A DNA stretch of 16,579 nucleotides from contig CAYUIQ010000201.1 in the NCBI GenBank assembly GCA_964444795.1, positions 1 through 16,579 on the forward strand, written 5' to 3'. The stretch is from JABMRP01 sp964444795 (GTDB lineage: Bacteria; Planctomycetota; Planctomycetia; Pirellulales; Thermoguttaceae). Made by a program: the position numbers and the translations under genes. Below, piece by piece: positions 8,170 through 15,198 of this stretch. The notes under the pieces are model-generated. The model worked only from the letters and a program-made list of their open reading frames with translations, did not search any database and was not told the origin of the DNA. Every line of letters begins with the position of its first letter. Position 1 is the first letter of the stretch.

Positions 8170-9354
8170 CTACGGGAGAGTGGGCTTGCCGCTCGCGTTG
8201 CTGTGCCGTGTGTGTTTGAGATACTGGTTATTCCAAATCTCTCCGGGGATTGCCGAGTATTGGACGCCCATTTTCCAGGCGACGTAGTTGAAACTCAATT
8301 GATCGCGTCTGCTTCCTGAGAGGAGTTCGTTCCACCACATTTCATTCAGTGTTTCAATCTCGTGCGTGTGCTTGCGGAGTAAGAACCCGCCGGAAATAAG
8401 ACCGTTGTTCGGAGGATAACCTTCCTCACGATACCGTTTGACCTGATCCTCAATCCGAGTGGGGGCATCCTTACCCAACTCGATACAGGCTCGCGCTTCA
8501 TCGTAGATGCAGTCGCGAGATTCATGGCGAAAGGCGCCGAGGCCATGCCGCAAACGCGGGAATAGGTCGTTAACGTCTCCTCGGAGTTGAAATGCACCGT
8601 CGACCCAAACGGATCGACGGCAGTTGAAGAAACGATGTGGAAGAATCTTGTAGATCTTCGCCGCTCGGCACGGATCGTCCGATTGGGATCGCTCTTCAAT
8701 CACATTCCATGTATCGGAGCTTCGATGGCAATCGGAGAAGCATACGAACTCGCAATTGCCTGGCACGACGGCCGGCTCCTTGAGTTCATCCTTGCCGCCG
8801 AATATCGCCGTATACACGACAATCGGATCACGTACGAACCTCGCCAAGATTCTCGCATTGGCGACCATCGAACCGGCCTCGCGCCAGCCGTGAGCCTCCA
8901 TGAAGTCGCGTAACTCCGATTGCGTGAATTCGCGAACGTGATATCTGCATTTCGGATGAAGCCCGCGAGGTGGTGTCGCGATGTATAGAACGTTCGTCAG
9001 CTTAGCAATTCCGCGAACGGCTTGAGAGGGATCCTCCAGATGCTCCAACACATCACCCAAGTAGACTGCGTCGAAGTCCCCGGACAGTTCGTAAACGTCG
9101 CCATGCGTCGACGGAACGCCGCGTTGTTTGGCGAGTTGTACGGCAACCCTGCTTCCGTCGATCCCGGTCGCATGAAGTCCCTTCTCGATGAGGAGATGGG
9201 TAATCAAGCCATCTCCGGCGCCGGCATCGAGTACTTTCTTCTCTGTAATCCACCCCTGCACATGGAGAGCATGTCGCCGGTAAACCGTGTCGCGACTGAA
9301 TTCATCCCAGTGGTAAGCGCCGAATCGCTCGTATTTATCGAATGCTAACGACAT
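8170..9354 (-). CDS. SAM methyltransferase fused to TOD1/MUCI70-like (DUF616) glycosyltransferase
   Basis: Two domains are visible in this 394-residue protein. The N-terminal half (about 20-170) is a class I methyltransferase: motif I VLDAGAGDG at 42-50 (numbering from a TTG one codon upstream), an acidic residue after strand 2 (GIDGS, 65-69), GDVLEHL at 101-107 and ATPP at 127-130. The C-terminal half (about 178-385) matches the TOD1/MUCI70 glycosyltransferase-like family: VVYTAIFGGKDEL at its start, FVCFSD, RAAKIYKILPHRFF, WVDG at 251-254, and RRDQLSFNYVAWKMG near the end. That family is known from plants (pectin/xylan-related) and from bacterial cell-surface glycan loci. ATG 9352-9354 with GGGAG upstream is preferred to the TTG directly before it. 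It sits mid-operon. Expected role: transfer of a sugar plus methylation of a glycan. Confidence 0.85.
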   Translation of the reverse strand: MSLAFDKYERFGAYHWDEFSRDTVYRRHALHVQGWITEKKVLDAGAGDGLITHLLIEKGLHATGIDGSRVAVQLAKQRGVPSTHGDVYELSGDFDAVYLGDVLEHLEDPSQAVRGIAKLTNVLYIATPPRGLHPKCRYHVREFTQSELRDFMEAHGWREAGSMVANARILARFVRDPIVVYTAIFGGKDELKEPAVVPGNCEFVCFSDCHRSSDTWNVIEERSQSDDPCRAAKIYKILPHRFFNCRRSVWVDGAFQLRGDVNDLFPRLRHGLGAFRHESRDCIYDEARACIELGKDAPTRIEDQVKRYREEGYPPNNGLISGGFLLRKHTHEIETLNEMWWNELLSGSRRDQLSFNYVAWKMGVQYSAIPGEIWNNQYLKHTRHSNASGKPTLP

Positions 9355-9405
9355 CAATCGATCTCCCGCGGCAAGCCACTTTCGAGGTCCGAGGTCTCTT
9401 AGCCA

Positions 9406-11721
9406 TCATCCCGAGCAGACGAAGCGAGGCGTGTCTTCGCTCCCGGTGAAACGCGGCCTCGCGTCCACCAGATATTGATAAACAAAAAACTCCTCGGCCT
9501 CGTCCGAAGATAATCCCGTGATGCTCAATCGCCCCAGCGCGACGTCGCCCGGGCGTCCCTGATGTTCCCACTGCTGGTGGCCGGGGCCGGGTACGACCTC
9601 CGTCTTGGATATCTCGAAGTCGGCCGACCGGAATAATTCCGCCATATCCCGCCGCGTGAAGAACCGCAAGTGCGTCTCGTCAAGCAGACCGGCCGGTTCG
9701 TACGTCCAGTTGCCGTCCAACAGCGACGATACGACGCTGTGATGCCGGACGTTCGGGATGCTGGCCACCAGATGACCGCCGAGGGCGAGCCAGTGTCTGG
9801 CTTTCTGGAGAAACGCGAGCGGGTTCTGCAAGTGCTCCAGCACGTCGCCGCAAACGATGCAGTCGAACTGGGCATCGAATTGCGTCTCGGGCAAGGCTTC
9901 CACGTCCGCGGCAACCACCTCATCCAGCCGAGTCCGGGCGGCTTCTGCTGCCGTCTCGTCCAACTCGATGCCAACGACTTCGGCCTGCTGCCTCGCCTTG
10001 ATCGACAGGCCTAGTCTTCCCACGCCGCACCCGACGTCGAGAACCCGGGCCGCCGACTCGGGGATCATGGCCAGCAACTCGGGCCGCGCGAAACCATAAT
10101 ACGAGCAGTCTTTCCGTGGTACAGCGACGGGCTCACGGGAGGGCACGCGGGCCGTCTCGCCGATGGTCTGGAGAATCTGCCGCATGCGATGGGCGTACGT
10201 GTGCTCCGCAATAACCACCTCGCGACCGGTGGCGGCGATCTTCTCGCGCACCTCCTCGTGCTCAAGGTAGTAGGTTAGCTTGTCCAGGAGTTCCGCGGCG
10301 TCGGTGTAAGTGGCCAAGTGGACGCCGTCCTGAAAAAGTTCAGCCTGCCCGTTCTCGGCCAGATCGTTGGTCAGCAGCAGCGAACCGCAGGCCAACGCCT
10401 CGAACACGCGCATGTTGACGTCGTTCTTCACGCTCCGGTTGAAGACGATCCGCGACGCGGAGAGAGTCTTGGCCATCTCCTGACCGTAACGCTGGCCGAC
10501 GAACGTGCCCGAGTGGTGCTGTCGAATCAGATCGAGCAGTTCCGTCCGCTTTCCGGGAACAAGATTGCCCACGAAGCAAACGTCGTGCTCCTTGGCCACG
10601 TCGTGCTTGCGGTGGATGTCCGGATCGCAAGCCAACGGCAGCCAGACCGCGTCGGCGACGCCCTCCTCTTGCAGCCGGGCAGCGCCGTCGCGTTGTGCGG
10701 TGAAGACGAAGTCGAACTGGGGCGCCCTGTCCCGATACCAGGCGAAATCGAGGTGCGTATCGATGGCCCACCATGCCCGGGGCCGCAGTCGATCGGGTAT
10801 CTCGTACCGCAAACCGTCGTCGATACACAGGCACAGGTCGAACTCGCCGGGCGGGATCTCGGCCAGTTGCGAGGGCAGGAAGTGACGAACGTCGACCATC
10901 CCCTCCAAGGCGCGGAGGCAGTGCGTGCCCGTCGTGTCGGGACGCTGTTGGTTGTCGAAGATCACGGCCACGCGCCGGATGGAAGTTTGCCGAGCCGGTT
11001 TCCGACTCGGCTTGATATCGAGCTTGTGGTGACCCGACCGCGAACAGACGCCGCAGTAGGGGTCCCAAACCGAGCCCATGTCCAAGAGAAACGCATCGTG
11101 GCCGATTCGGGGGAACAAGTGATGCACGAACAGGTTGGCCGGCATGCCCGCGCTGATCGAGATCACGGCCGGCTTGCCAGCGCTGGCATAAGCCTTCAAA
11201 ATGCGATCCTGGATATCCTCGATATGGAGGAAACAATTCCGCGCGGGCACCTCGACAAACTGTTGGTAGTCAACGTACTGGTCGAGTTTGCGGAGATGTT
11301 CCGGACCGACGACAATCAGGTTGCCCGCCTTGCGAAATGCGTCGAAGACCCGGTCGATCTCTCCCTGGTTGCTCGCCTTGTGGAATGCATCGGCGTCGTG
11401 CCAACAGAGGCCGACTCCGTTTTGCGTGAGCCACTCTTCGATGCGATCACCCATCAGCCGCATCGACAATCGCTGCATGCCCACGCAGTAGCTCGGGCTG
11501 TCCTTGAGCACCTCGGCCAGTTGCCGCCCCATGGCCGGGAAGTACCGGTGGCCATCGGCATTCGCCTCTTGTTCCGGGCAGAGCCCCAGCAGCGAGTTCC
11601 ACTCACCGTCGCCCCAACGGGACAAAGAGAACGGCTCGCCGCCACGGAGTTTCTCCGTATAGAACGTGTAAGACTTGTCTTCGTGTCGCATGGCTTGGTC
11701 CCGCTGAATTCGTGTCTTCAC
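9406..11721 (-). CDS. Trifunctional GT-D / CgeB-like glycosyltransferase / methyltransferase
   Basis: Three modules are visible in this 771-residue protein. Residues about 12-235 look like a GT-D fold domain (DUF1792 type), with the DxE motif in FSLSRWGDGEW at 31-41; the founding members extend glycans on streptococcal serine-rich adhesins. Residues about 249-522 are a GT-B domain of the CgeB/Glyco_trans_1_2 kind: VCFVGNLVPGKR 381-392, then NMRVFEALACGSLLLTND 436-453 containing the nucleotide-sugar glutamate. Residues about 540-755 are an intact class I methyltransferase: LDVGCGVGR 561-569, GIELD 584-588, GDVLEHL 625-631. It ends in the tail LSSDEAEEFFVYQYL, also found in the 1222-residue protein. 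The longest start is GTG 11721. ATG 11691, just before the GT-D domain, is equally possible; neither has a clear Shine-Dalgarno. The gap to the GT4 gene is 30 or 60 bases depending on start. Confidence 0.87.
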   Translation of the reverse strand: MKTRIQRDQAMRHEDKSYTFYTEKLRGGEPFSLSRWGDGEWNSLLGLCPEQEANADGHRYFPAMGRQLAEVLKDSPSYCVGMQRLSMRLMGDRIEEWLTQNGVGLCWHDADAFHKASNQGEIDRVFDAFRKAGNLIVVGPEHLRKLDQYVDYQQFVEVPARNCFLHIEDIQDRILKAYASAGKPAVISISAGMPANLFVHHLFPRIGHDAFLLDMGSVWDPYCGVCSRSGHHKLDIKPSRKPARQTSIRRVAVIFDNQQRPDTTGTHCLRALEGMVDVRHFLPSQLAEIPPGEFDLCLCIDDGLRYEIPDRLRPRAWWAIDTHLDFAWYRDRAPQFDFVFTAQRDGAARLQEEGVADAVWLPLACDPDIHRKHDVAKEHDVCFVGNLVPGKRTELLDLIRQHHSGTFVGQRYGQEMAKTLSASRIVFNRSVKNDVNMRVFEALACGSLLLTNDLAENGQAELFQDGVHLATYTDAAELLDKLTYYLEHEEVREKIAATGREVVIAEHTYAHRMRQILQTIGETARVPSREPVAVPRKDCSYYGFARPELLAMIPESAARVLDVGCGVGRLGLSIKARQQAEVVGIELDETAAEAARTRLDEVVAADVEALPETQFDAQFDCIVCGDVLEHLQNPLAFLQKARHWLALGGHLVASIPNVRHHSVVSSLLDGNWTYEPAGLLDETHLRFFTRRDMAELFRSADFEISKTEVVPGPGHQQWEHQGRPGDVALGRLSITGLSSDEAEEFFVYQYLVDARPRFTGSEDTPRFVCSG

Positions 11722-11751
11722 CGGCCGAATCGACGCGGCGGTGTGTGTACC

Positions 11752-13062
11752 TCATGTTCCGGACGGCACTGGACTCCCTCGTGGATCTTCGCGTTGCCGC
11801 TCGCGTCTTGCGTCCCCGAGCAGCGACCCGTATTGGCGCCGGATCACGTCGGGCCATTGAAAACGCTCCTCGAACTGCCGGCGGCCTTCGGCACCCATTC
11901 GGGCACGCAACACGGCGTCATCCAGCAGCCGTTCCAACTTCGCGGCCAGATCGGTCGCGTTGCCCGGCTTGAACAACAGGCCCGTCTCGCCGTCGGTTAC
12001 CGTAAAGGGCAACCCGCCGATGCGGGTGGCCACGACGGGGCGTCCCACGGCCATCGCCTCGACCGTCGTGCGGCCGAGTCCCTCTTGGGCGATCGTGGGC
12101 ATGGCCAGGATATCGGCGCGGCGCAACTGCTCGGGCAACTTCTCTTGCGAGAGCCAGCCGACCAGCCGCGTAAACGGGGCGATCTGCCCGGCCGGTTCGC
12201 CGGTGACGGCTAACTCGAAATCCTGCCGCTTGGCCCACAACATCCGGCACGCTTCGTGCAGAATATGAAAACCTTTGATCCACTCGTCGATCACGCCGGC
12301 CATGAAGATCGTCGCCCGAGGCGGTGCGGTCCGGTCGACCTCGAAGGGCCACGGCCAGGGGAATCGTTCCGGGTTCATCCCCCAGGTCACGACTCGCACT
12401 TGCCCGGCGAACGGTCGGATCGTCTCGGCAATCTCCGGGTTGAGCACCAGGACCGCCTCGGCCCGGGAAAACGCCCGGCGAAGCGTGTTGTTATACTCGG
12501 GCGTTTCCACGCCGCTCAACTCGCGCTCGACCCGATGCAGCGCGCCCGACTGGGCGCTTCGCTGCTTCAAGCAATCCAAACACGCGCCACGGTCGGCAAG
12601 CTGGTGATAGAGGCATTGTTTCGCGATACCGTCCTCGGACAACAGCCGCAGGTTATTCAACGGGCACAAACATTCCATTGCCTGTTGCCGAAGAAAGTAC
12701 GGATAATCGGACACCGCTTCGGCCAGATGCGGCTTGAAGTTCCAACAGTCGGTCAGGATCACGCAATCGGGCCCAAACGCATCCACCGCCCGGCGCACCT
12801 TGGCCTGGATGGCCCCGATGTTCCAGTCTTCTTCTTTCAGCGGGATCGCCAGCGAATGAATCGGTAGCGACTCGTCGACTCGACCGATCCCGTAAGGCTC
12901 GAACCGGACGTGAAAATGCCGCACGTTGTACCCGGCCCGGGCAAGCCACTGGACCAACTCGACCGTATGCACGATCCCCCCGCCCCGCGACGGCCAGTTG
13001 AACAAGAAACTCACCACGGCCACTTTGCGGTAGGCCGGCTTGCAGGGCGTGTGCTCAGTCAT
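11752..13062 (-). CDS. GT4-family glycosyltransferase with cysteine-rich insert
   Basis: This 436-residue GT-B-fold retaining glycosyltransferase has a glycine-rich acceptor-side loop (SRGGG, 25-29). A Rossmann half begins near 248, and the family signature is at 322-351: PTIAQEGLGRTTVEAMAVGR, with the E-x7-E pair E327 and E335, followed by PVVATRIGGLP. Length and layout are normal for family GT4, which uses nucleotide-sugar donors in the cytoplasm. Residues 131-164 contain C131-x-C133-x16-C150-x10-C161-xx-C164, a cluster resembling the metal-binding-looking CP...C..C insert I recall from some GT4 enzymes. The ATG overlaps the stop of the upstream IscU-like gene by 8 bases (13055-13062), which implies translational coupling. 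The last about 20 residues are polar and probably flexible. Confidence 0.92.
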   Translation of the reverse strand: MTEHTPCKPAYRKVAVVSFLFNWPSRGGGIVHTVELVQWLARAGYNVRHFHVRFEPYGIGRVDESLPIHSLAIPLKEEDWNIGAIQAKVRRAVDAFGPDCVILTDCWNFKPHLAEAVSDYPYFLRQQAMECLCPLNNLRLLSEDGIAKQCLYHQLADRGACLDCLKQRSAQSGALHRVERELSGVETPEYNNTLRRAFSRAEAVLVLNPEIAETIRPFAGQVRVVTWGMNPERFPWPWPFEVDRTAPPRATIFMAGVIDEWIKGFHILHEACRMLWAKRQDFELAVTGEPAGQIAPFTRLVGWLSQEKLPEQLRRADILAMPTIAQEGLGRTTVEAMAVGRPVVATRIGGLPFTVTDGETGLLFKPGNATDLAAKLERLLDDAVLRARMGAEGRRQFEERFQWPDVIRRQYGSLLGDARRERQREDPRGSPVPSGT

Positions 13063-13435
13063 CGTCGCTTCCTTCGCGGTACTTGGTCAGTGCATCCTGC
13101 AGGGCCACAATGGCAATCCGGGCGCACCACCGCTTGTTCTTCGGAAGTCCACCCAAAGCTTCGGTCAACTGTTCTTCGGTCACCGCCAGGCAGTCTTCCA
13201 CGCTCCGCCCGGCGATCATCTCGGTCAACAGCGAGCCGGCCGCAATCGCCGGCCCACAGCCGAACGTTTGAAATCGGGCTTCCGCCACCCTGCCGTCGCT
13301 GATACGCAAATGCAAGAGCACGAAGACGCCTTCGTTGGGATCGCCACCCCGCCCGGTCGCGTCGGGCGACTCCAGCCGCCCCGCGTTGCGCGGGTTGCCA
13401 AAGTGGTCGATCAACACGTTGGAATAGCCGGGCAC
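13055..13435 (-). CDS. IscU/NifU-like Fe-S scaffold protein lacking the first cysteine motif
   Basis: The start chosen is GTG at 13433-13435, because GGAGA lies 7 bases upstream and the product (126 residues, beginning MPGYSNVLIDHFGNPRNAG) matches the usual IscU length. An in-frame ATG at 13510 would add 25 Arg-rich residues unlike the family. IscU/NifU N-domains hold nascent Fe-S clusters on three cysteines. Here the second (C60 in FGCGPAIAAGS) and third (C104 in KNKRWCARIA) are present. The first, normally in a CGD motif, is replaced by GDPNEGV, so both that Cys and the regulatory Asp are absent. An extra C82 lies in the helix between. No IscS partner is visible nearby. It may be a specialised scaffold or regulator for a protein of this operon, or a degenerate relative. 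It is coupled to the GT4 gene by an 8-base overlap. Confidence 0.82.
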   Translation of the reverse strand: MPGYSNVLIDHFGNPRNAGRLESPDATGRGGDPNEGVFVLLHLRISDGRVAEARFQTFGCGPAIAAGSLLTEMIAGRSVEDCLAVTEEQLTEALGGLPKNKRWCARIAIVALQDALTKYREGSDDD

Positions 13436-13442
13436 GGTTACG

Positions 13443-13447
13443 TCTCC
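13443..13447 (-). promoter_or_regulatory. Ribosome binding site supporting the GTG start of the IscU-like gene
   Basis: The minus strand reads GGAGA, 7 bases before GTG 13435. The upstream ATG at 13510 has no comparable site and lies in the loop of a long hairpin, which favours the shorter protein. Confidence 0.55.
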
Positions 13448-13476
13448 GATGGGGTTACACACACTGCCGCGGTCCC

Positions 13477-13546
13477 GGGGGCGGTCCGATCGCCGGCGTC
13501 CACTTACCATGCAGTGTTCTGACGCCGCGGTGTCCGAACCGCCCCC
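13477..13546 (-). promoter_or_regulatory. Long imperfect hairpin in the gap before the IscU-like gene
   Basis: The outer arms GGGGGCGGT (13477-13485) and ACCGCCCCC (13538-13546) are perfect 9-bp complements. The inner arms CGGCGTC (13494-13500) and GACGCCG (13521-13527) are perfect 7-bp complements, separated from the outer pair by an asymmetric internal loop. CACT/AGTG can add a further short helix in the apical loop. It fills most of the 127-base gap between the 85-residue gene and the IscU-like gene. No U-run follows on either strand. It could be an RNA processing or attenuation element, or a dispersed repeat. Confidence 0.45.
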
Positions 13547-13562
13547 TTAACCCACGCCTCTT

Positions 13563-13820
13563 CTACTGGTCCGGCAGGTCGGGGACATCGCGGCCGTACG
13601 ATCCGGCCAGCGTCTTCAACTCGCCGTACAAGGTCTGCATCGCAGCAGCGTCGTCGCCCAACGCGGCGATGACCTGCTGTCGACCGTGCCTCTCGATAAC
13701 CTGCCGCACTTCGTTGCAGGCCTGGGTGGCACGATCCACCGCTCCCCGCAACGCCATCCGGCAGCGTCTCGCGCCCATCTCAGCCGTCGGCTGGACGGGC
13801 TGCACGTCGATCAAACCCAT
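13563..13820 (-). CDS. Small helical hypothetical protein, 85 residues
   Basis: I do not recognise this family. An ATG at 13818-13820 follows AGGAGA with 7 bases of spacing, a good Shine-Dalgarno, so translation is likely. After a short N-terminal strand-like segment (GLIDVQPVQP), residues about 18-75 are predicted as two or three amphipathic helices, with Ala-rich stretches such as ALGDDAAAMQTLYGELK. There is no signal peptide or membrane segment, and two cysteines (C20, C35). It starts only 16 bases after the sulfotransferase stop, so the two are very probably co-translated. The size and composition suggest a structural or adaptor protein rather than an enzyme; this is a guess. Confidence 0.72.
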   Translation of the reverse strand: MGLIDVQPVQPTAEMGARRCRMALRGAVDRATQACNEVRQVIERHGRQQVIAALGDDAAAMQTLYGELKTLAGSYGRDVPDLPDQ

Positions 13821-13836
13821 GACAACTCTCCTTTCA

Positions 13837-14637
13837 CTAGAGTTTGGTCCAGAAACTGTCGTTCAAATAGTGATCCGCCGCCGGGCCCAGGACCAGAGGC
13901 CACGACGGCGGAACCGGCTCTACTCGAGGCCGGATTGTGTGTAAGTCTCGAAAACCGTGGACCCGATCGTCTTCCCAGGTAACCTGCTCCACGTGGTCGA
14001 AGTTGTGTGCAAACGGCTCCTCGCCGAGAAACGCGTAAATCGCGTCCATCGTCTCCCGCGGTGCCGAGGTGAGCTTTTCAAAACGGACGAAGTGCATCCG
14101 ATTGCCGAAGCCCCGTTGCAGCGCGTCGCGGATGCGGTTGTAGGCCAAGCCCACCGGCTGATCCTTGCGGCACCAATGGGCACAGCGGCCTTCGACCGAT
14201 TGGAAGTCGAAATAGTTCTCGCCCTCGCTGGCCATCTGCCCGCCGTTGGCGTTGGCGCGCCAGAGTTTCTCAAAACTGGCCAACACGTCGCGCAGATCGC
14301 GAACCGGCACGAGCACCTTGGCCTTTTCGCCCAGCGCCCACTCGGCCATCTCCAACAGGCTCACCCACCCGCGACACTTGTCGACCACCACGGGCTTCTC
14401 CACGTCGGCATAATACGCATCAAGGATCGCCCGCAATACGCGTCGCTTCGTCTCTTCGTCGGGATGCGCCTGATGTTCGATCAGCCCGTCCCAGTTATTC
14501 CGCACCCCGAACATCACGTCCATGCATCCGCTGGTATGCGTCGCATGAAACCTCGGATTCTGCGCCAATAAATTACAAAGCAGCGTCGACCCGCTCCGGG
14601 GCAATCCACCCAGAAAGTAAAACGTCTTGTCATTCAT
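13837..14637 (-). CDS. PAPS-dependent sulfotransferase
   Basis: This 266-residue cytosolic-type sulfotransferase has both binding sites for the donor 3'-phosphoadenosine-5'-phosphosulfate. The 5'-phosphosulfate loop is LPRSGSTL at 12-19, directly after the first strand. The 3'-phosphate site is VRDLRDVLAS at 112-121, with the R113-x7-S121 pattern. A late FLGEEPF segment (203-209) also fits the family. Length is normal. The enzyme moves a sulfuryl group to a hydroxyl or amine, and in this neighbourhood a glycan or tyrosine-type protein acceptor is plausible. The ATG at 14635-14637 follows AAAGGA with 8 bases of spacing. It is the first gene of the seven-gene operon, so the operon promoter should lie in the 573-base gap upstream. 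I could not pick a convincing -35/-10 pair there. Confidence 0.9.
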   Translation of the reverse strand: MNDKTFYFLGGLPRSGSTLLCNLLAQNPRFHATHTSGCMDVMFGVRNNWDGLIEHQAHPDEETKRRVLRAILDAYYADVEKPVVVDKCRGWVSLLEMAEWALGEKAKVLVPVRDLRDVLASFEKLWRANANGGQMASEGENYFDFQSVEGRCAHWCRKDQPVGLAYNRIRDALQRGFGNRMHFVRFEKLTSAPRETMDAIYAFLGEEPFAHNFDHVEQVTWEDDRVHGFRDLHTIRPRVEPVPPSWPLVLGPAADHYLNDSFWTKL

Positions 14638-14854
14638 CGCATTGGTCCTTTACATGCCTTCCTCCCCTATCTCTTCGGGCATTAGTATCTGCACAACTCG
14701 TATGACCCCGGAAAACAAGCGGTTTCTGCACCTTGGCCTGGCTGAGCTATCAATGCTAGCTGGACACGCCGCAATGCGCGTCTCCCCTTGTTTCCTGGGT
14801 TACCGTTGGCTGCACACGCCTGGTTTTCCTACTGTAGAAAGATGTGTAGATACT

Positions 14855-14898
14855 AATTCTCTTCGGGAGAGGGGCCGGGGGTGAGGGCCTTCGCCCTT
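14855..14898. repeat. Dispersed-repeat fragment with two small hairpins
   Basis: The segment reads TCTC-TTCGG-GAGA, then a G-rich GGGGCCGGGGGTGAGGG, then AGGGC-CTTC-GCCCT (14884-14897). It resembles the intergenic repeat built around GGGAGAGGGCCGGGGTGAGGG that I recall from planctomycete and proteobacterial genomes. No coding role is seen. Confidence 0.45.
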
Positions 14899-14918
14899 CT
14901 CTAAGAGCGTGAAATCCG

Positions 14919-14990
14919 TACGATGGGCTTCCCAGCCAGTCGGTTCATTTCAAGTACGTTGGGATTCGACGGGCTGGGAAGCCCATCGTA
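14919..14990. repeat. Perfect 19-bp inverted repeat with 34-base spacer
   Basis: Arms at 14919-14937 (TACGATGGGCTTCCCAGCC) and 14972-14990 (its exact reverse complement) flank a 34-base spacer. The transcript would form a very stable hairpin. GATGGGCTTCCCAGCCCGTCG-like sequences recur between genes in Pirellulales as I recall them, so this is probably a REP- or MITE-like dispersed element. No T-run follows on either strand, although AAAAGG after the right arm would give a weak terminator on neither strand. Confidence 0.65.
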
Positions 14991-15010
14991 AAAGGTAAAA
15001 CACTCACCTC

Positions 15011-15198
15011 ACGTTCCCACCGTCAATTTGCACTTTGCGATCTTGCTTCATCTAGTGCCCACGCTTACGCGTGGGAACACCCACTTGGACGCTTCGCGTC
15101 CCTTCTGCACGCCAGACCGCGAGCCTATTGCGCTGAGCCTTGACGGACGGGTCCGCAAAGCGTCCGGCCTTGCACTCCCATGCGGAAGCGTGGGAACG
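15011..15198. repeat. Cluster of CGTTCCCAC/GTGGGAACG hairpin repeats
   Basis: CGTTCCCAC (15012-15020) and GTGGGAACG (15190-15198) are 9-bp complements at the ends of the cluster. Inside are CCCACGC-TTAC-GCGTGGG (15058-15075), GGACGC-TTC-GCGTCC (15087-15101) and CCCATGC-GGAA-GCGTGGG (15177-15194, one mismatch). These are variants of the widespread CGTTCCCACGCTCCGCGTGGGAACG intergenic repeat. The copy at 15177-15194 lies 16-33 bases past the stop of the tail-fibre-like gene and could stall or end its transcript, but there is no U-run. Confidence 0.55.

Noticed and set aside
10318..12213. A 631-codon plus-strand open frame spanning two glycosyltransferase genes.
   Set aside because: It runs antisense to two clearly recognised genes and crosses their junction. 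Its translation shows no family motif and it arises from G+C-rich codon structure.
14627..14884. An 85-codon plus-strand frame in the gap before the sulfotransferase gene.
   Set aside because: It runs into a dispersed repeat and has no ribosome binding site or family features.
14919..14990. An intrinsic terminator was considered for the 19-bp inverted repeat.
   Set aside because: The 34-base spacer is long and no T-run follows on either strand, so a dispersed repeat is the better reading.
14850..15198. A CRISPR array was considered because several short repeats lie close together.
   Set aside because: The repeats are of different kinds, with unequal spacing and inverted rather than direct order, and there are no cas genes.
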